From Thinopyrum elongatum (taxonomy: Eukaryota; Streptophyta; Magnoliopsida; Poales; Poaceae), in assembly GCA_011799875.1 (NCBI GenBank), contig CM022301.1:327626929-327690928 (forward strand): DNA of 64,000 nucleotides, written 5' to 3'. Of this stretch, positions 34,631 to 44,956 are shown one piece after another (positions within the stretch are counted from its first letter, which is position 1; each line of letters opens with the position of its first letter). The translations under genes and the position numbers were made by a program. The notes beneath the pieces were generated by a model that was not told the DNA's origin, did not search any database, and saw only the letters and a list, made by a program, of their open reading frames with translations.

Positions 34631-36220
34631 GTCTCCAACGTATCTATAAATTTTTATTGTTCCATGCTATTATATTATCTGTTTTGGATGTTTTATATGC
34701 ATTATTATGCTATTTTATATTATTTTTGGGCCTAACCTATTAACCGAGAGCCTAGTGCCAGTTTTTTTTAATTGTTTTTGAGTTTCACAGAAAAGGAATT
34801 CCAAACGGAATAAAACCTTCGCGATGATTTTTCTTGGACCAGAAGACACCCCGGAGACTTGCAGTTCAAGTCAGAAGAGCCACAAGGCGGCGACAAGGGG
34901 GGAGGGCGCGCCCAGGGGGGTAGGGCGTGCCCCCTGCCTTGTGGGCCCCGCATGACTCCACCGACCTACTTCTTCGTGCTATATATTCACATATATTCCC
35001 AAACCCTCAGAAGTATCCACGAAAACACTTTTCCACCGCCGCAACCTTCTGTACCCGTGAGATCCCATCTAGGGACCTTTTCCGGCACCCTGACGGAGGG
35101 GGATTCGATCATGGAGGGCTTCTACATCAACTCTATTGCCCTTCCGATGAAGCGTGAGTAGTTTGCCTCAGACCTACAGGTCCATAGCTAGTAGCTAGAT
35201 GGCTTCTTCTCTCTCTTTGATTCTCAATACCACGCTCTCCTCGTTGTTCTTGGAGATCTATCCGATGTAATCTTCTTTTACGGTGTGTTTGTCGAGATCC
35301 GATGAATTGTGGATTTATGATCAGCTTATCTATGAATATTATTTGAATCTTCTCTGAATTCTTATATGCATGATTTGATATCTTTGTAATTCTCTTCGAA
35401 TTATCGGTTTGGTTTGGCCAACTAGATTGGTTTTTCTTGCAATGGGAGAAGTGCTTTTGGGTTCAATCTTGCGGTGTCCTTTCCCAGTGACAGTAGGGGC
35501 AGCCAGGCACGTATTGTATTGTTGCCATCGAGGATAAAAAGATGGGGTCTACATCATATTGCTTGAGTTTATTCCTCTGCATCATGTCATCTTACTTAAT
35601 GCGTTACTCTGTTCTTCATAAACTTAATACTCTAGATGCAGACAGGAGTCAGTCGATGTGTGGAGTAATAGTAGTAGATGCAGAATCATTTCGGTCTACT
35701 TGACACGGACATGATGCCTATATTTCATAATCATTGCCTTAGATATCGTCATAACTTTGCGCTTTTCCATCAATTGCTCGACAGTAATTTGTTCACCCAC
35801 CGTATTATTTGCTACCTTGAGAGAAGCCTCTAGTGAAACCTATGGCCCCCGGGTCTATTTTCCATCATATAAGTTTCCGATCTACTATTTTCCATCATAT
35901 TAGTTTCCGATCTACTATTTTGCAGTCTTTCACTTTCCGATCTATAAACCAAAAACCAAAAATATTTACTTTATCTTTTGTTTAGTTTTATCTATCTCTA
36001 TCAGATCTCACTTTTGCAAGTGACCGTGAAGGGATTGACAACCCCTTTATCGCGTTGGGTGCAAGTGTTTGATTGTTTGTGCAGGTATTAGGTGATTTGT
36101 GCGTTGTCTCCTACTAGATTGATACCTTGGTTCTCTAACTGAGGGAAATACTTATCTCTACTTTGCTGCATCACCCTTTCCTCTTCAAGGGAAAAACCAA
36201 CGCAAGCTCAAGAAGTAGCA
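34631..36220 (+). repeat. Sabrina A 3' LTR (LTR4), missing its first bases
   Basis: It begins GTCTCCAACG instead of TGATACGTCTCCAACG and runs on directly from the end of Sabrina B's LTR3. It shares diagnostic variants with LTR1 rather than LTR2 or LTR3. It ends GAAGTAGCA at 36220, followed by TCCAG (36221-36225), the partner of TACAG at 7530. Confidence 0.85.
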
Positions 36221-36225
36221 TCCAG

Positions 36226-38982
36226 CCCCTTCCATTTGAGATCCGGGAGCTCCTCTCCCCGCCTATGGCCGAAGTGCCGCCGCCGACCCCCTCGACCCAT
36301 TCCGGCGCCCTGGTCCCTCCCCTCCTCTCTGTCTGCACCCTCAGCGTCCCCGGGAGCCCTTGAAGCCGCCGCCGTTCCCAACCTCGCCAGAGGAGCCTCG
36401 CCGGCGTGGCTTCACCGAAGCCGTTCGGCCGTTGCGCCCCGAGCTACGACGCCGATGCTACAGGCCCTCCCAGGCGGCCCCGCGGCTACCCCTGGGCGCG
36501 ACGTGGGACGGCGAAGCCCGTGTGCCCTCCGGCCGGCCCTCTGGAGCGGCGGGGCAGCAGCTACGCCGGCGGCTGGCACCTCCCCTGCTTCTATCGAGGA
36601 AGAGGACGATCGTGGAGAGAGAGGGAGATAAGGTGGGCCTGGCCCGTCAGTGGCCCACCATTTTTTAAGGAGGCGAGCAGCAGTGGGTTGGGCCGGCCCA
36701 GTAAATAGCAGCGGCAGCAGCGGGCAGACTCGGCCTGAGTGGCCCAGGCGCACAGTCCTCTTTTATTATTTTCCAGAAAAAAACTGCTGAGGGACTCTGT
36801 GTAACTATTTATATTACAAATTGGTCCCTGGCAGTCAAGTCTTTGTATCTTTTTATCCACAACTCCGAATGAGATGATTCCAACGCACACGTCTTCAGTT
36901 CGTCGAGCCCGTTCCGATGGTATCATTTTCATATTGTTTCCACACTGTGAAAATGACCATTTTTCCCTTGCCTCTAAACAGCCCCTCTGGGAGAGAAACT
37001 TTTCCGACGATCCTTTCCGCGGACTCTCCACACTTCTTCCCGGAGTATTCCTCGACCCCCAGGCAAGCCGACCATCTGATATATGCCCTAAAGCATTGCT
37101 CTTTGTTATTGTTGCATGTTTAAATGAATATGCTTATGCCTGTATGCGTAGTAGTGAGCTGTATGGGACGCTGATGAACCCTTGCCCGCCTTTCTTTAGT
37201 GACGGCACCACGCATGTGTTCTGAGCTGTTTCCGGCCGTTCGGGGTGGATGGCGACTTTTATTTCTCTTGTCATCAACTGGCCTGTGTTCTGAGCTGTTT
37301 TGCGGCCGTCTCGGACAGTTGTTGATTTTCTTTCTGTAGTAGTGACCCTATGCTCTGAGCTGTTTTTCGGCCCTCTTAGGGAACTGCTACATTCTTTTTA
37401 TCAACACCGTCTCATGCTCTGAGCTGCTTTCCAGCCGTCTTGAGTCGGGGTTGAGTTATTCTGGTAATGTCCCAGATCTGAGTTGTAAAGACCGTTCTGG
37501 TGGCTACTGGTTTCTTTGCCGGTTTTATGCAAGGGTTCCGATGGTCGTAACTTACAGCTAGAACTTGTTAAGTGATAACTTGCCATTTAAATATTGTTTC
37601 ACTAACGACTCATTATGATGTTATATGGAGATAGGTTGTTATGTTTCCACAGTTGTTACCACATACATAGTTACCACCATGTTAAGTTATTCATGATGAA
37701 TATCCATACTTGCTAAATGATGGCTAAAGCTAAACCTAGTCGGTTGATCCAGAGTCACCTGTCCGGACTTATCCGTGCAGCCACATTTGCCGGTATGGGA
37801 CGGCCTTGACTTGGTCTGATCGCGTGCTCTTTTATCGGTACCACCAAACAGGGAAGGTTATGCGTGCGCGCTGCCCTAGCCCGGTAGGCGGCGATAACCT
37901 TGTAAGCCCAGTTGAGTAATTTGCCGGCGTCCCCGTTTGGGATAGTTTAGTTGGCCACGACGGTAACAGGTGTCACAAGGTGACACAGGGGCCACCCAGG
38001 GCTTGACTCTGGGCGAGAATGATTGCCGGTGGTACGGTGGAGGAGTCATGGGTTAGGCAGGTTTCGTTGGAGCAACACTAGTCTACCCGAATGGGATCAC
38101 GAGGCCAGGTGCTCCATGGTGTGGGTAAAGTGCGCAACATCCGCAGAGTGAAAAATCTATTCGAATAGCCGCGTCCATGGTATTGGACAGTCCGTCCAGA
38201 CCTCACTAGGTGGTCAACCGTAACAAAGATAATAATGATGGAAGAACTTGTCTTATGATTGGAGGTACTCAGCGACTCATGAGTATTCCGAGGATTGTGG
38301 GACAACCCGTAAGAGAGTAAGTTTGTCAGACTTACAGTGGAGATGCATATACATCGGATGATGTCAGGGATATGATATGATAGCCAGGGAATGGCTATGA
38401 AAGAGATGGTCAGATGATCAAAAGAGTTGGATTGGATCCTGGTATTGTTCGGAATATGGATTATTTACTTGATATGCTTTACTTTACTGTATTTTACTTT
38501 AGTAGTTATCCTGCTAGATAAAACTGTTATGACATGATAATTGATATTGCTAGCTAGTTATGCCATGGCACTAATGATGCTCTAACAACAAATGCATGCT
38601 TGAATGCCATGGATTGCTTTGCTTGGTGTATATGTTAGTTTGGTTTGCTTGCGATTACATTCAAAAGTACTCAGCGGCCTTCAATGTGGCCTGGTTCACA
38701 TAAGGATCCATCGTCCATCATCGAGGAGCCGGAGCGTTAGCGGGCTAGGAGAGTAACCCAGTCAGATCCCTATGGATTGGAGCCGCACCAGGACCATGCT
38801 GCCTTAGATAGAGCTTTTCCGCTGCCAACACCCCTGTAAACTATCATGTAAGACTTATATACCCATTAATAGAAATGCCTGTGTTCATGATACTTGTTGT
38901 AAACGCGCATGCCAGAGTGATTTCCTAGGCTGGCATGCGTGGCGACCGTCTGGCTACAGTGGTAATCAGGCGGGGCGCCACA
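36226..38982 (+). repeat. Element 2 5' LTR, second part
   Basis: The LTR of element 2 resumes after Sabrina A and ends GGGGCGCCACA before the primer site. The GC-rich first 450 bp differ a good deal from element 3's LTR, and open frames there (36236-36753) are not conserved. The rest (from about 36840) aligns well with the other three LTR copies. A mini-ORF near the end (38645-38839) carries a stop at the CGT-TAG position. Confidence 0.8.
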
Positions 38983-38987
38983 ACGGA

Positions 38988-39000
38988 TGGTATCAGAGCA
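38988..39000 (+). other. Primer-binding site of element 2
   Basis: TGGTATCAGAGCA, the canonical initiator tRNA-Met site, starts five bases after the LTR end. Confidence 0.85.
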
Positions 39001-40423
39001 GCCAGGCTGACTATAGGTTACCCTAGCTAGACTTCATTGTCTTGTGTTCAGTAGAAAGCCCGGATGGATTTCAACCATCTTTTGCCAAGCTGGCATGGCT
39101 ACTATTGATCATAAGGCAACCCCATAGGTTTTGGCTCCATCAGACCCCAACTCTCGTGGCCTTTGCCTCCAGTGCGAAATGTCCACACCCGGCAACGACC
39201 CATGAGCCCTGAACCCCTCGGTAAACTAGATATCCCTACCTTGCTTGCTAGCCATGGCATTTCTCTTCTTACTCTAGTTTCCTTTGGGAAACACTTATAA
39301 ATTCCATCTCTCCCCGACAACCGTAGGATTGTTGACTAAGCCATTTTGGCTATGGTCATGCGTCGAGTGTGATGTTCCCTAAGGAAGTAGTAGGAGCTTG
39401 ACACCAATTGCTACCAGGAGCATTGTGTGGTTTCGCTTCTAAATCCTTAGAGGTGCATCGAGTGCGCTAGGCTAGTTATACTAGTGAATCCTCGGCCACG
39501 TGTGTAAGGTCCGCAAAATTTGAGCTTTATTTGCTTTTTGGTTTTCGCGGTTTTGTTTCTTTTGTCGGTTCCGATTCATCGCTCCGACTGGATCCATCCG
39601 CAAGTGCCGTCAAGAAGACCAGCATACAACTGGGATAATACCCAATAATCCAAATTCAGCAAGAGTCATGCCAAGGCAACTGCACGATATTCTGAACATT
39701 ATCATCGGGTCTGTCAAGAATGAAGAATGGGTCAGAAGCAGAATCTATGTGTGCAACAGACAAGGCTAGAATATACCTGAGAGAGTTTGCCTCCGAACGG
39801 ATCACACCCGAGGAACAGTCAAATGAGCTACCAAGAATGAACACCAGCAAGGACAGATGATGTCGTCCTTGACACAAGGATTATTTCAGTTAGTGAGGTG
39901 AACCGAGTCTTTTCTCAATGGACCCAAGAATCATCTATTACCCACCGAAGACATATTTCAAGAATGTGGATGTGCCAAGAGCAACAACAAAACTCCGGTA
40001 CGTTGGTACAAATTTCAAAGCAATCTTGAAGTTCACCGGGGTATATACAAAATTTTCTGGGCACTGTGAGCAAGGTTTGCAAGGAGTATGGATGCGTTCA
40101 CGGTTGCCCAGAAGCAATGAGAACTTCACATGCTTGGAAGCTCAGCTGAACCGAATGGAATTATCCGTTAACTGCTTATTATCTGCAACACCTGGTTGAA
40201 TACAAAGGGTATCCCGAATTAATTATCAACATGAGGCATGCGTCAGTTGTGCAACCTTTACAGCAGCAATGATCAGACCAGCAGAAGGACAAGCGGTGTG
40301 CATGACAACAGAATATCTGTAGTCAAGGTATGGCCTATATCAAGTTTTGGCTCTACTACAAGTAAATTTCAGATACTTCGGAAGGAAGCCAGAATCGGCC
40401 ATAGATCCGACTGTGTAAACAGT

Positions 40424-40730
40424 GAAAGGCTTCTGGTATAAGGAACCCAGCCTTCCTCCGCAAGCTGCCGAGAAAAGCTTACGACACTAGACTGCCAATC
40501 TTCCTCTATATGCCATTTGGTGAGAAAATCTTCTGGGATACGGCACTCCCACCTTCCACAGTGTGCTACCGCGGAAAGCTTCCCGCATAGGACACCCGAC
40601 TTTCTGCAGCAAGCCACATGATGAAGGAAACTTCTGAAGCACGATACCCAGCCTTCTTCAGCACGCTACCCCGGCAGAAGCTTCGAACATAAGGAATTTA
40701 GCCTTCTTCAACATGCCGTCATACCTACAA
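40424..40730 (+). repeat. Six-unit ~50-bp imperfect tandem repeat in element 2
   Basis: Units begin near 40424, 40472, 40523, 40573, 40626 and 40677. Each starts with a GAAARGCTTCTG-like block and continues with a CCCAGCCTTCTTC-like block and a CAGCAYGCTACC-like block. Element 3 has the same array (52450-52735) with part of one unit missing. Confidence 0.75.
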
Positions 40731-41960
40731 CAAGCTTGTCAGAAACCCGAACTAGTCCAGACACACCCATCTGCCTCAGAACTCAGTGGTTATGAAAGGA
40801 GTTATCCTACACCTGCATATGTTGTGAGCATACAGTCCAGTAGATCAGTTCATGCGAGCCACTCATACACGGGAAACACTGTGTTTAGAGAAACATTGGC
40901 CCCATATTTAAAAAGGAATATGAGCACAACAACCCCTATGAGATATGCAAGAGCAAGTTGTGAGAACAAGCCCGACAAACCGGAAAAACAATCAAGGAGC
41001 CGTGTTGGCAGGTCATTACAAGTCCATCAAAGGAATCCTCAAGAACAAAGAAGTTGTGAACAAACAACCTCCGTGACGGTCAGCAAGATACAGATTCACG
41101 GACAGAGTGGTATTACCAACCCTTGTCAGACTCTTGCATATACGGCCACAACAATGCACTACTTGCTGTTACAAGCGAGCTTGCCGCACTCATCATGAAT
41201 ACGGGCCATTAACCAAGATAAGAGGCTATGCTCCGAAAGATACATCGAATGATAGTGATACTATGCTCAGCTCAGTGGTCATAGCAAGGACTACAGAGGC
41301 TATATATGACATAGCCATCTCCATAAGCGATAGAGTTTGAAACAAGACATTCAGATAGAATGGCTGAAAGCACATCAGCACCAATAGCTCGTAGGCGTCA
41401 TGATATCATTGGAATAAGAGATTACTATCTATGATTACTTTATGATCATGCCTGACATTTCAGTAGCATATAGCAGCAATAGCTCGGTCATGTTGTTCCT
41501 TGAATTGTGGATCACCTAAGGACAAAGTCAGAATGCCTAAGACAGAAGGAAACATCAGTGGGGAACTGACAGCCAGACTGAGCATTCTGACCCGACAAAA
41601 AGAAAGCCACCCCCACTCACTGGAGGCCATATGAGCATGTGAGCCCTGGTACTAGGCAAGGATGTCTTGCCCATGACAGTCAGAGAACGAAGTATCACAA
41701 TAAAATCCGAAGCAGTTGCTTCCAGACCATGTAAACCGAGCTGTCTGTTGGTATTACCCACTACCCCACCCAGCAACACCACTACCAGGACAAAAGGTAC
41801 ACCTGACAGGAAAGAGAAGGATTCAAGGAAAGTTGTGTGCAGAGACAACACCTGGTCCATCAGAAGAGGCAATTAAAATGTCAGTAAACTAACGAAGACA
41901 AGACCGTTGATGGATCCAAGTCGCACCCAGGTAAGTCCCCCTTCACCGGGAGGTAAGCCC

Positions 41961-41984
41961 GAAAATCTCGAGGAAGAGATTTTC
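41961..41984 (+). other. Hairpin before the polypurine tract of element 2
   Basis: Perfect 9-bp arms GAAAATCTC and GAGATTTTC surround a six-base loop. The polypurine tract GAAGGGGGGTAGG follows at once. In Tekay-type gypsy elements the same words lie between pol and the 3' LTR. Confidence 0.7.
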
Positions 41985-42000
41985 TGAAGGGGGGTAGGTT

Positions 42001-44951
42001 TGTAACACCCTGGTTTTCGCTCCTGTTTTTTTCCTTTGCGGGATTTGGCTCCCGTCTTTTTCTCGGTGTTATTGGATTTTCTCTAGCTCATGGGTATGTG
42101 AAGATGGTCATTTAACCTTGCCTTCCCTATCCAACCAGAGATTCTCTCCATTCCAACCTTGCCACCCAAGATATATTCTTATGACTTTGCCGCCGAAACC
42201 CTACCTTCCGAGTTGCCGGAAGGAAAAGCCTAATCTCTTCCGTTACAAAGGAACCCCAATTTACTTTGACCTGTTGCCTCCTAAACTTTTCCCAATGATC
42301 ATCCCACATCTATAAACCCTGGATATGCAAAAATATTGCCAAGTCATTTGCAATATTTTTCATTTAAAATTAATTCCTTTTTCTGCCAGTTAAAGGAATT
42401 AAATCCAGGAAAATATCTATCCATCTCCAAAGTTCATGAAAACTTGTGGAGACATTCTTTGTGATCATATTGAGCTCCCATAAAAATATTGGCCATAATT
42501 AAATAAGGTAAATTGTATTTTCCTATTTAATGCCAATATTGCATTTTGGGCAGTTTCTAAAGGAACTACCATTTTGGTAGCCAGGAAGAATCCCAAATAA
42601 ATTGTGGAGCTTCTCCTATCCATATATTCACCATTTCCATCAAGAACCCAAGTTCCATAGTTCAAATTTTGAGCACAACATCAATTTGCAGATTCTATCC
42701 AGTTGGGCAAATTGCAAAGGAAGTGCTTGAACCCTTGATCTATTTGAGCTAATATTTCTCATGGTGGTTAACATTGCCAAATCACTCATGGAAACCAAAA
42801 ACCAGCTCAATCCCTCTACCCATTCTCCCACAACATTTTTCCTAAGTTTCTGTCCATTTGGAACCTCTGTGAAGCAAGTACCATTTTGGTGCACCCAAAT
42901 GGTATGAAACTTTTACAGTGGCTTCATATGTTCAAATCTTCACTCTCCACCAAATTTGAGCTAAATCCATGTAGCCATTTTCCCCCAGCATCATCATCTC
43001 CATTTCTGGCTACAGTACATGGTTACAAAGGAAGTACCATCTATACTGGTCCATTTGTGTTAAGCATTGCTCTGTGTTATTCTTGCATGGTTAAATGAAT
43101 ATGCTTATGCCTGTATGCGTAGTAGTGAGCTGTATGGGACGCTAATGAACCCTTGCCTGCCTTTCTTTAGTGACGGCACCACGCCTGTGTTCTGAGCTGT
43201 TTCCGGCCGTCCGGGGTGGACGCCGACTTTTATTTCTCTTGTCAGCAACTGGCCCATGTTCTGATCTGTTTTGCGGCCATGTCGGACAGTTGTTGAATTT
43301 CTTTCTGTAGTAGTGACCCTATGCTCTGAGCTGTTTTTCGGCCGTCTTAGGGAACTGCTACATTCTTTTTATCAACACCATCTCATGCTCTGAGCTGCTT
43401 TCCAGCCGTCTTGAGCCGGGGTTGAGTTATTCCGGTAAAGTCCCAGATCTGAGTTGTAAAGACCGTTCTGGCGGCTACTTGTTTCTTTGCCGGTTTTATG
43501 CAAGGGTTCCGATGGTCGTAACTTACAGTTAGAACTTGTTAAGTGATAACTTGCCATTTAAATATTGTTTCACTAACGACTCATTATGATGTTATATGGA
43601 GATAGGTAGTTATGTTTCCGCAGTTGTTACCTCATACATAGTTACCACCATGTTAATTTATTCATGATGAATATCCATACTTGCTAAATGATGGCTAAAG
43701 CTAAACCTAGTCGGTTGATCCAGAGTCACCTGTCCAGACTTATCCGTGCAGCCACATTTGCCGGTATGGGACGACCTTGACTTGGTCTGATCACGTGCTC
43801 TTTTATCGGTACCACCAAACAGGGAAGGTTATGCGCGCGCACTGCCCTGGCCCGGCAGGCGGCGATAACCTTGTGAGCCCTGTTGAATTATTTGCCGGCG
43901 TCCCTGTTTGGGACAGTTTAGTTGGCCACGATGGTGGCAGGTGTCACGAGGTGACACAGGGGCCACCCAGGGCTTGACTTCGGGGGAGAATGATTGCCGG
44001 TGGTACGGTGGAGGAGTCACGGGTTAGGCAGGTTTTGTTGGAGCAACACTGGTCCACCCGAATGGGATCACGAGGCCAGGTGCTCCATGGTGTGGGTAAA
44101 GTGCGCAACCTCTGCAGAGTGAAAAATCTATTCGAATAGCCGCGTCCACGGTATTGGCAGTCCGTCCAGACCTCACTAGGTGGTCAACCGTAACAAAGAT
44201 AATAATGATGGAAGAACTTGTCTTATGATCGGAGGTACTCAGCGACTCATGAGTATTCCGAGGATTGTGGGACAACCCGTAAGAGAGTAAGTTTGTCAGA
44301 CTTACAGTGGAGATGCATATACATCGAATGATGTCAGGGATATGATATGATAGTCAGGGAATGGCTATGATAGAGATGGTCAGATGACCAAAAGAGTTGG
44401 ATTGGATCCTGATATTGTTCGGAATATGGATTATTTACTTGATATGCTTTACTTTACTGTATTTTACTTAGTAGTTATCCTGCTAGATAAAACTGTTATG
44501 ACATGATAATTGATATTGCTAGCTAGTTATGCCATGTCACTAATGATGCTCTAACAACAAATGCATGCTTGAATGCCATGGATTGCTTTGCTTGGTGTAT
44601 ATGTTAGTTTGGTTTGCTTGCGAGTACATTCAAAAGTACTCAGGAGCCTTCAATGTGGCCAGGTTCACATAAGGATCCGTCGTCCGTCGTCGAGGAGCCG
44701 GAGCGTTCGCGGGCTAGGAGAGTAACCCAGTCAGATCCCTATGGATTGGAGCCGCACCAGGACCATGCTGCCTTAGATAGAGCTTTTCCGCTGCCATCAC
44801 CCATGTAAACTATTGTGTAAGACTTATATACCCATTAATAGAAATGCTTGTATTCATGATACTTGTTGTAAACGCGCATGCCAGAGTGATTTCCTGGGCT
44901 GGCATGCGTGGTGATCGTCTGGCTACAGTGGTAATCAGGTGGGGCGCCACA
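42001..44951 (+). repeat. Element 2 3' LTR with internal deletion
   Basis: 2,951 bp, against about 4.36 kb for the 5' copy. CCATTTGTGTT (to 6992 in the 5' copy) is joined near 43061 to AAGCATTGCTCTG (37091 in the 5' copy). This removes about 1.4 kb including the TATA region and GC-rich leader. Otherwise it aligns closely and ends GGGGCGCCACA. Confidence 0.85.
44614..44808 (+). CDS. LTR mini-ORF in element 2 3' LTR
   Basis: A 64-codon open frame; the first ATG is at 44653, giving 51 residues from MWPGSHKDPSSV. It is charged (EEPERSRARRVTQSDPYGLE) and ends PLPSPM at TAA 44806-44808. The same frame and stop position occur in all four LTR copies of this family here, with no indels. Two copies have a premature stop. 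No family recognised and translation is unproved. Confidence 0.3.
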   Translation: MLASTFKSTQEPSMWPGSHKDPSSVVEEPERSRARRVTQSDPYGLEPHQDHAALDRAFPLPSPM

Positions 44952-44956
44952 GAGAA
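44952..44956. repeat. Right target-site duplication of element 2 (GAGAA)
   Basis: Exact repeat of 5928-5932. After removing one copy, the element 1 gag frame continues without a shift. Confidence 0.9.

Larger units (their letters stand above)
7535..36220 (+). mobile_element. Sabrina A: Athila-lineage gypsy retrotransposon with nested insertions
   Basis: 5' LTR 7535-13340 (interrupted by a solo LTR), internal domain 13341-17728, and 3' LTR 34631-36220. Sabrina B sits between the internal domain and the 3' LTR. Pairing of the outer LTRs is supported by shared variants not found in the inner pair: ACCTTCGCGATGATTTTTC, the CAAGTCAGAAGAGCC block, CATCATATTAG in the 30-bp repeats, and TATCTCTATCAG. 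The matching target duplication also supports it. The internal domain has an unusual 452-codon ORF but no protease, RT or integrase, so it is non-autonomous. Confidence 0.8.
38983..42000 (+). other. Non-coding internal domain of element 2
   Basis: About 3.0 kb without recognisable gag or pol. Short open frames (such as 39918-40199 and 40713-41198) are broken by indels in element 3's copy (50988-53988), whose overall sequence is clearly homologous. The domain holds a six-unit ~50-bp tandem repeat (40424-40730), a hairpin (41961-41984) and a polypurine tract (about 41986-41998). This fits a LARD that supplies only cis signals and uses another element's proteins. Confidence 0.75.
5933..44951 (+). 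mobile_element. Element 2: LARD-like non-coding LTR retrotransposon
   Basis: Ends TGTAACACCC...GCGCCACA are flanked by GAGAA at both sides. The 5' LTR is split by Sabrina A into 5933-7534 and 36226-38982. The internal domain is 38983-42000 and the 3' LTR is 42001-44951. The internal domain is about 3.0 kb and shows no gag or pol. With LTRs of over 4 kb, this matches the known LARD architecture. The sequence just before the 3' LTR (AATCTCGAGGA..GAGATTTTC, then AAGGGGGGTAGG) is typical of Tekay/Del-type gypsy elements, so an autonomous Tekay-like partner is likely (inference). Element 3 is a second copy of the family. Confidence 0.8.

Noticed and set aside
38988..39000. tRNA gene
   Set aside because: Only the 3'-end complement (primer-binding site) is present; there is no cloverleaf or box A/B.
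40424..40730. CRISPR-like array
   Set aside because: The ~50-bp units are contiguous and imperfect with no unique spacers, and the setting is a plant retrotransposon.
40713..41198. 161-codon frame in element 2's internal domain
   Set aside because: The homologous stretch in element 3 (52677-53330) is broken by indels and stops, and no known domain is visible.
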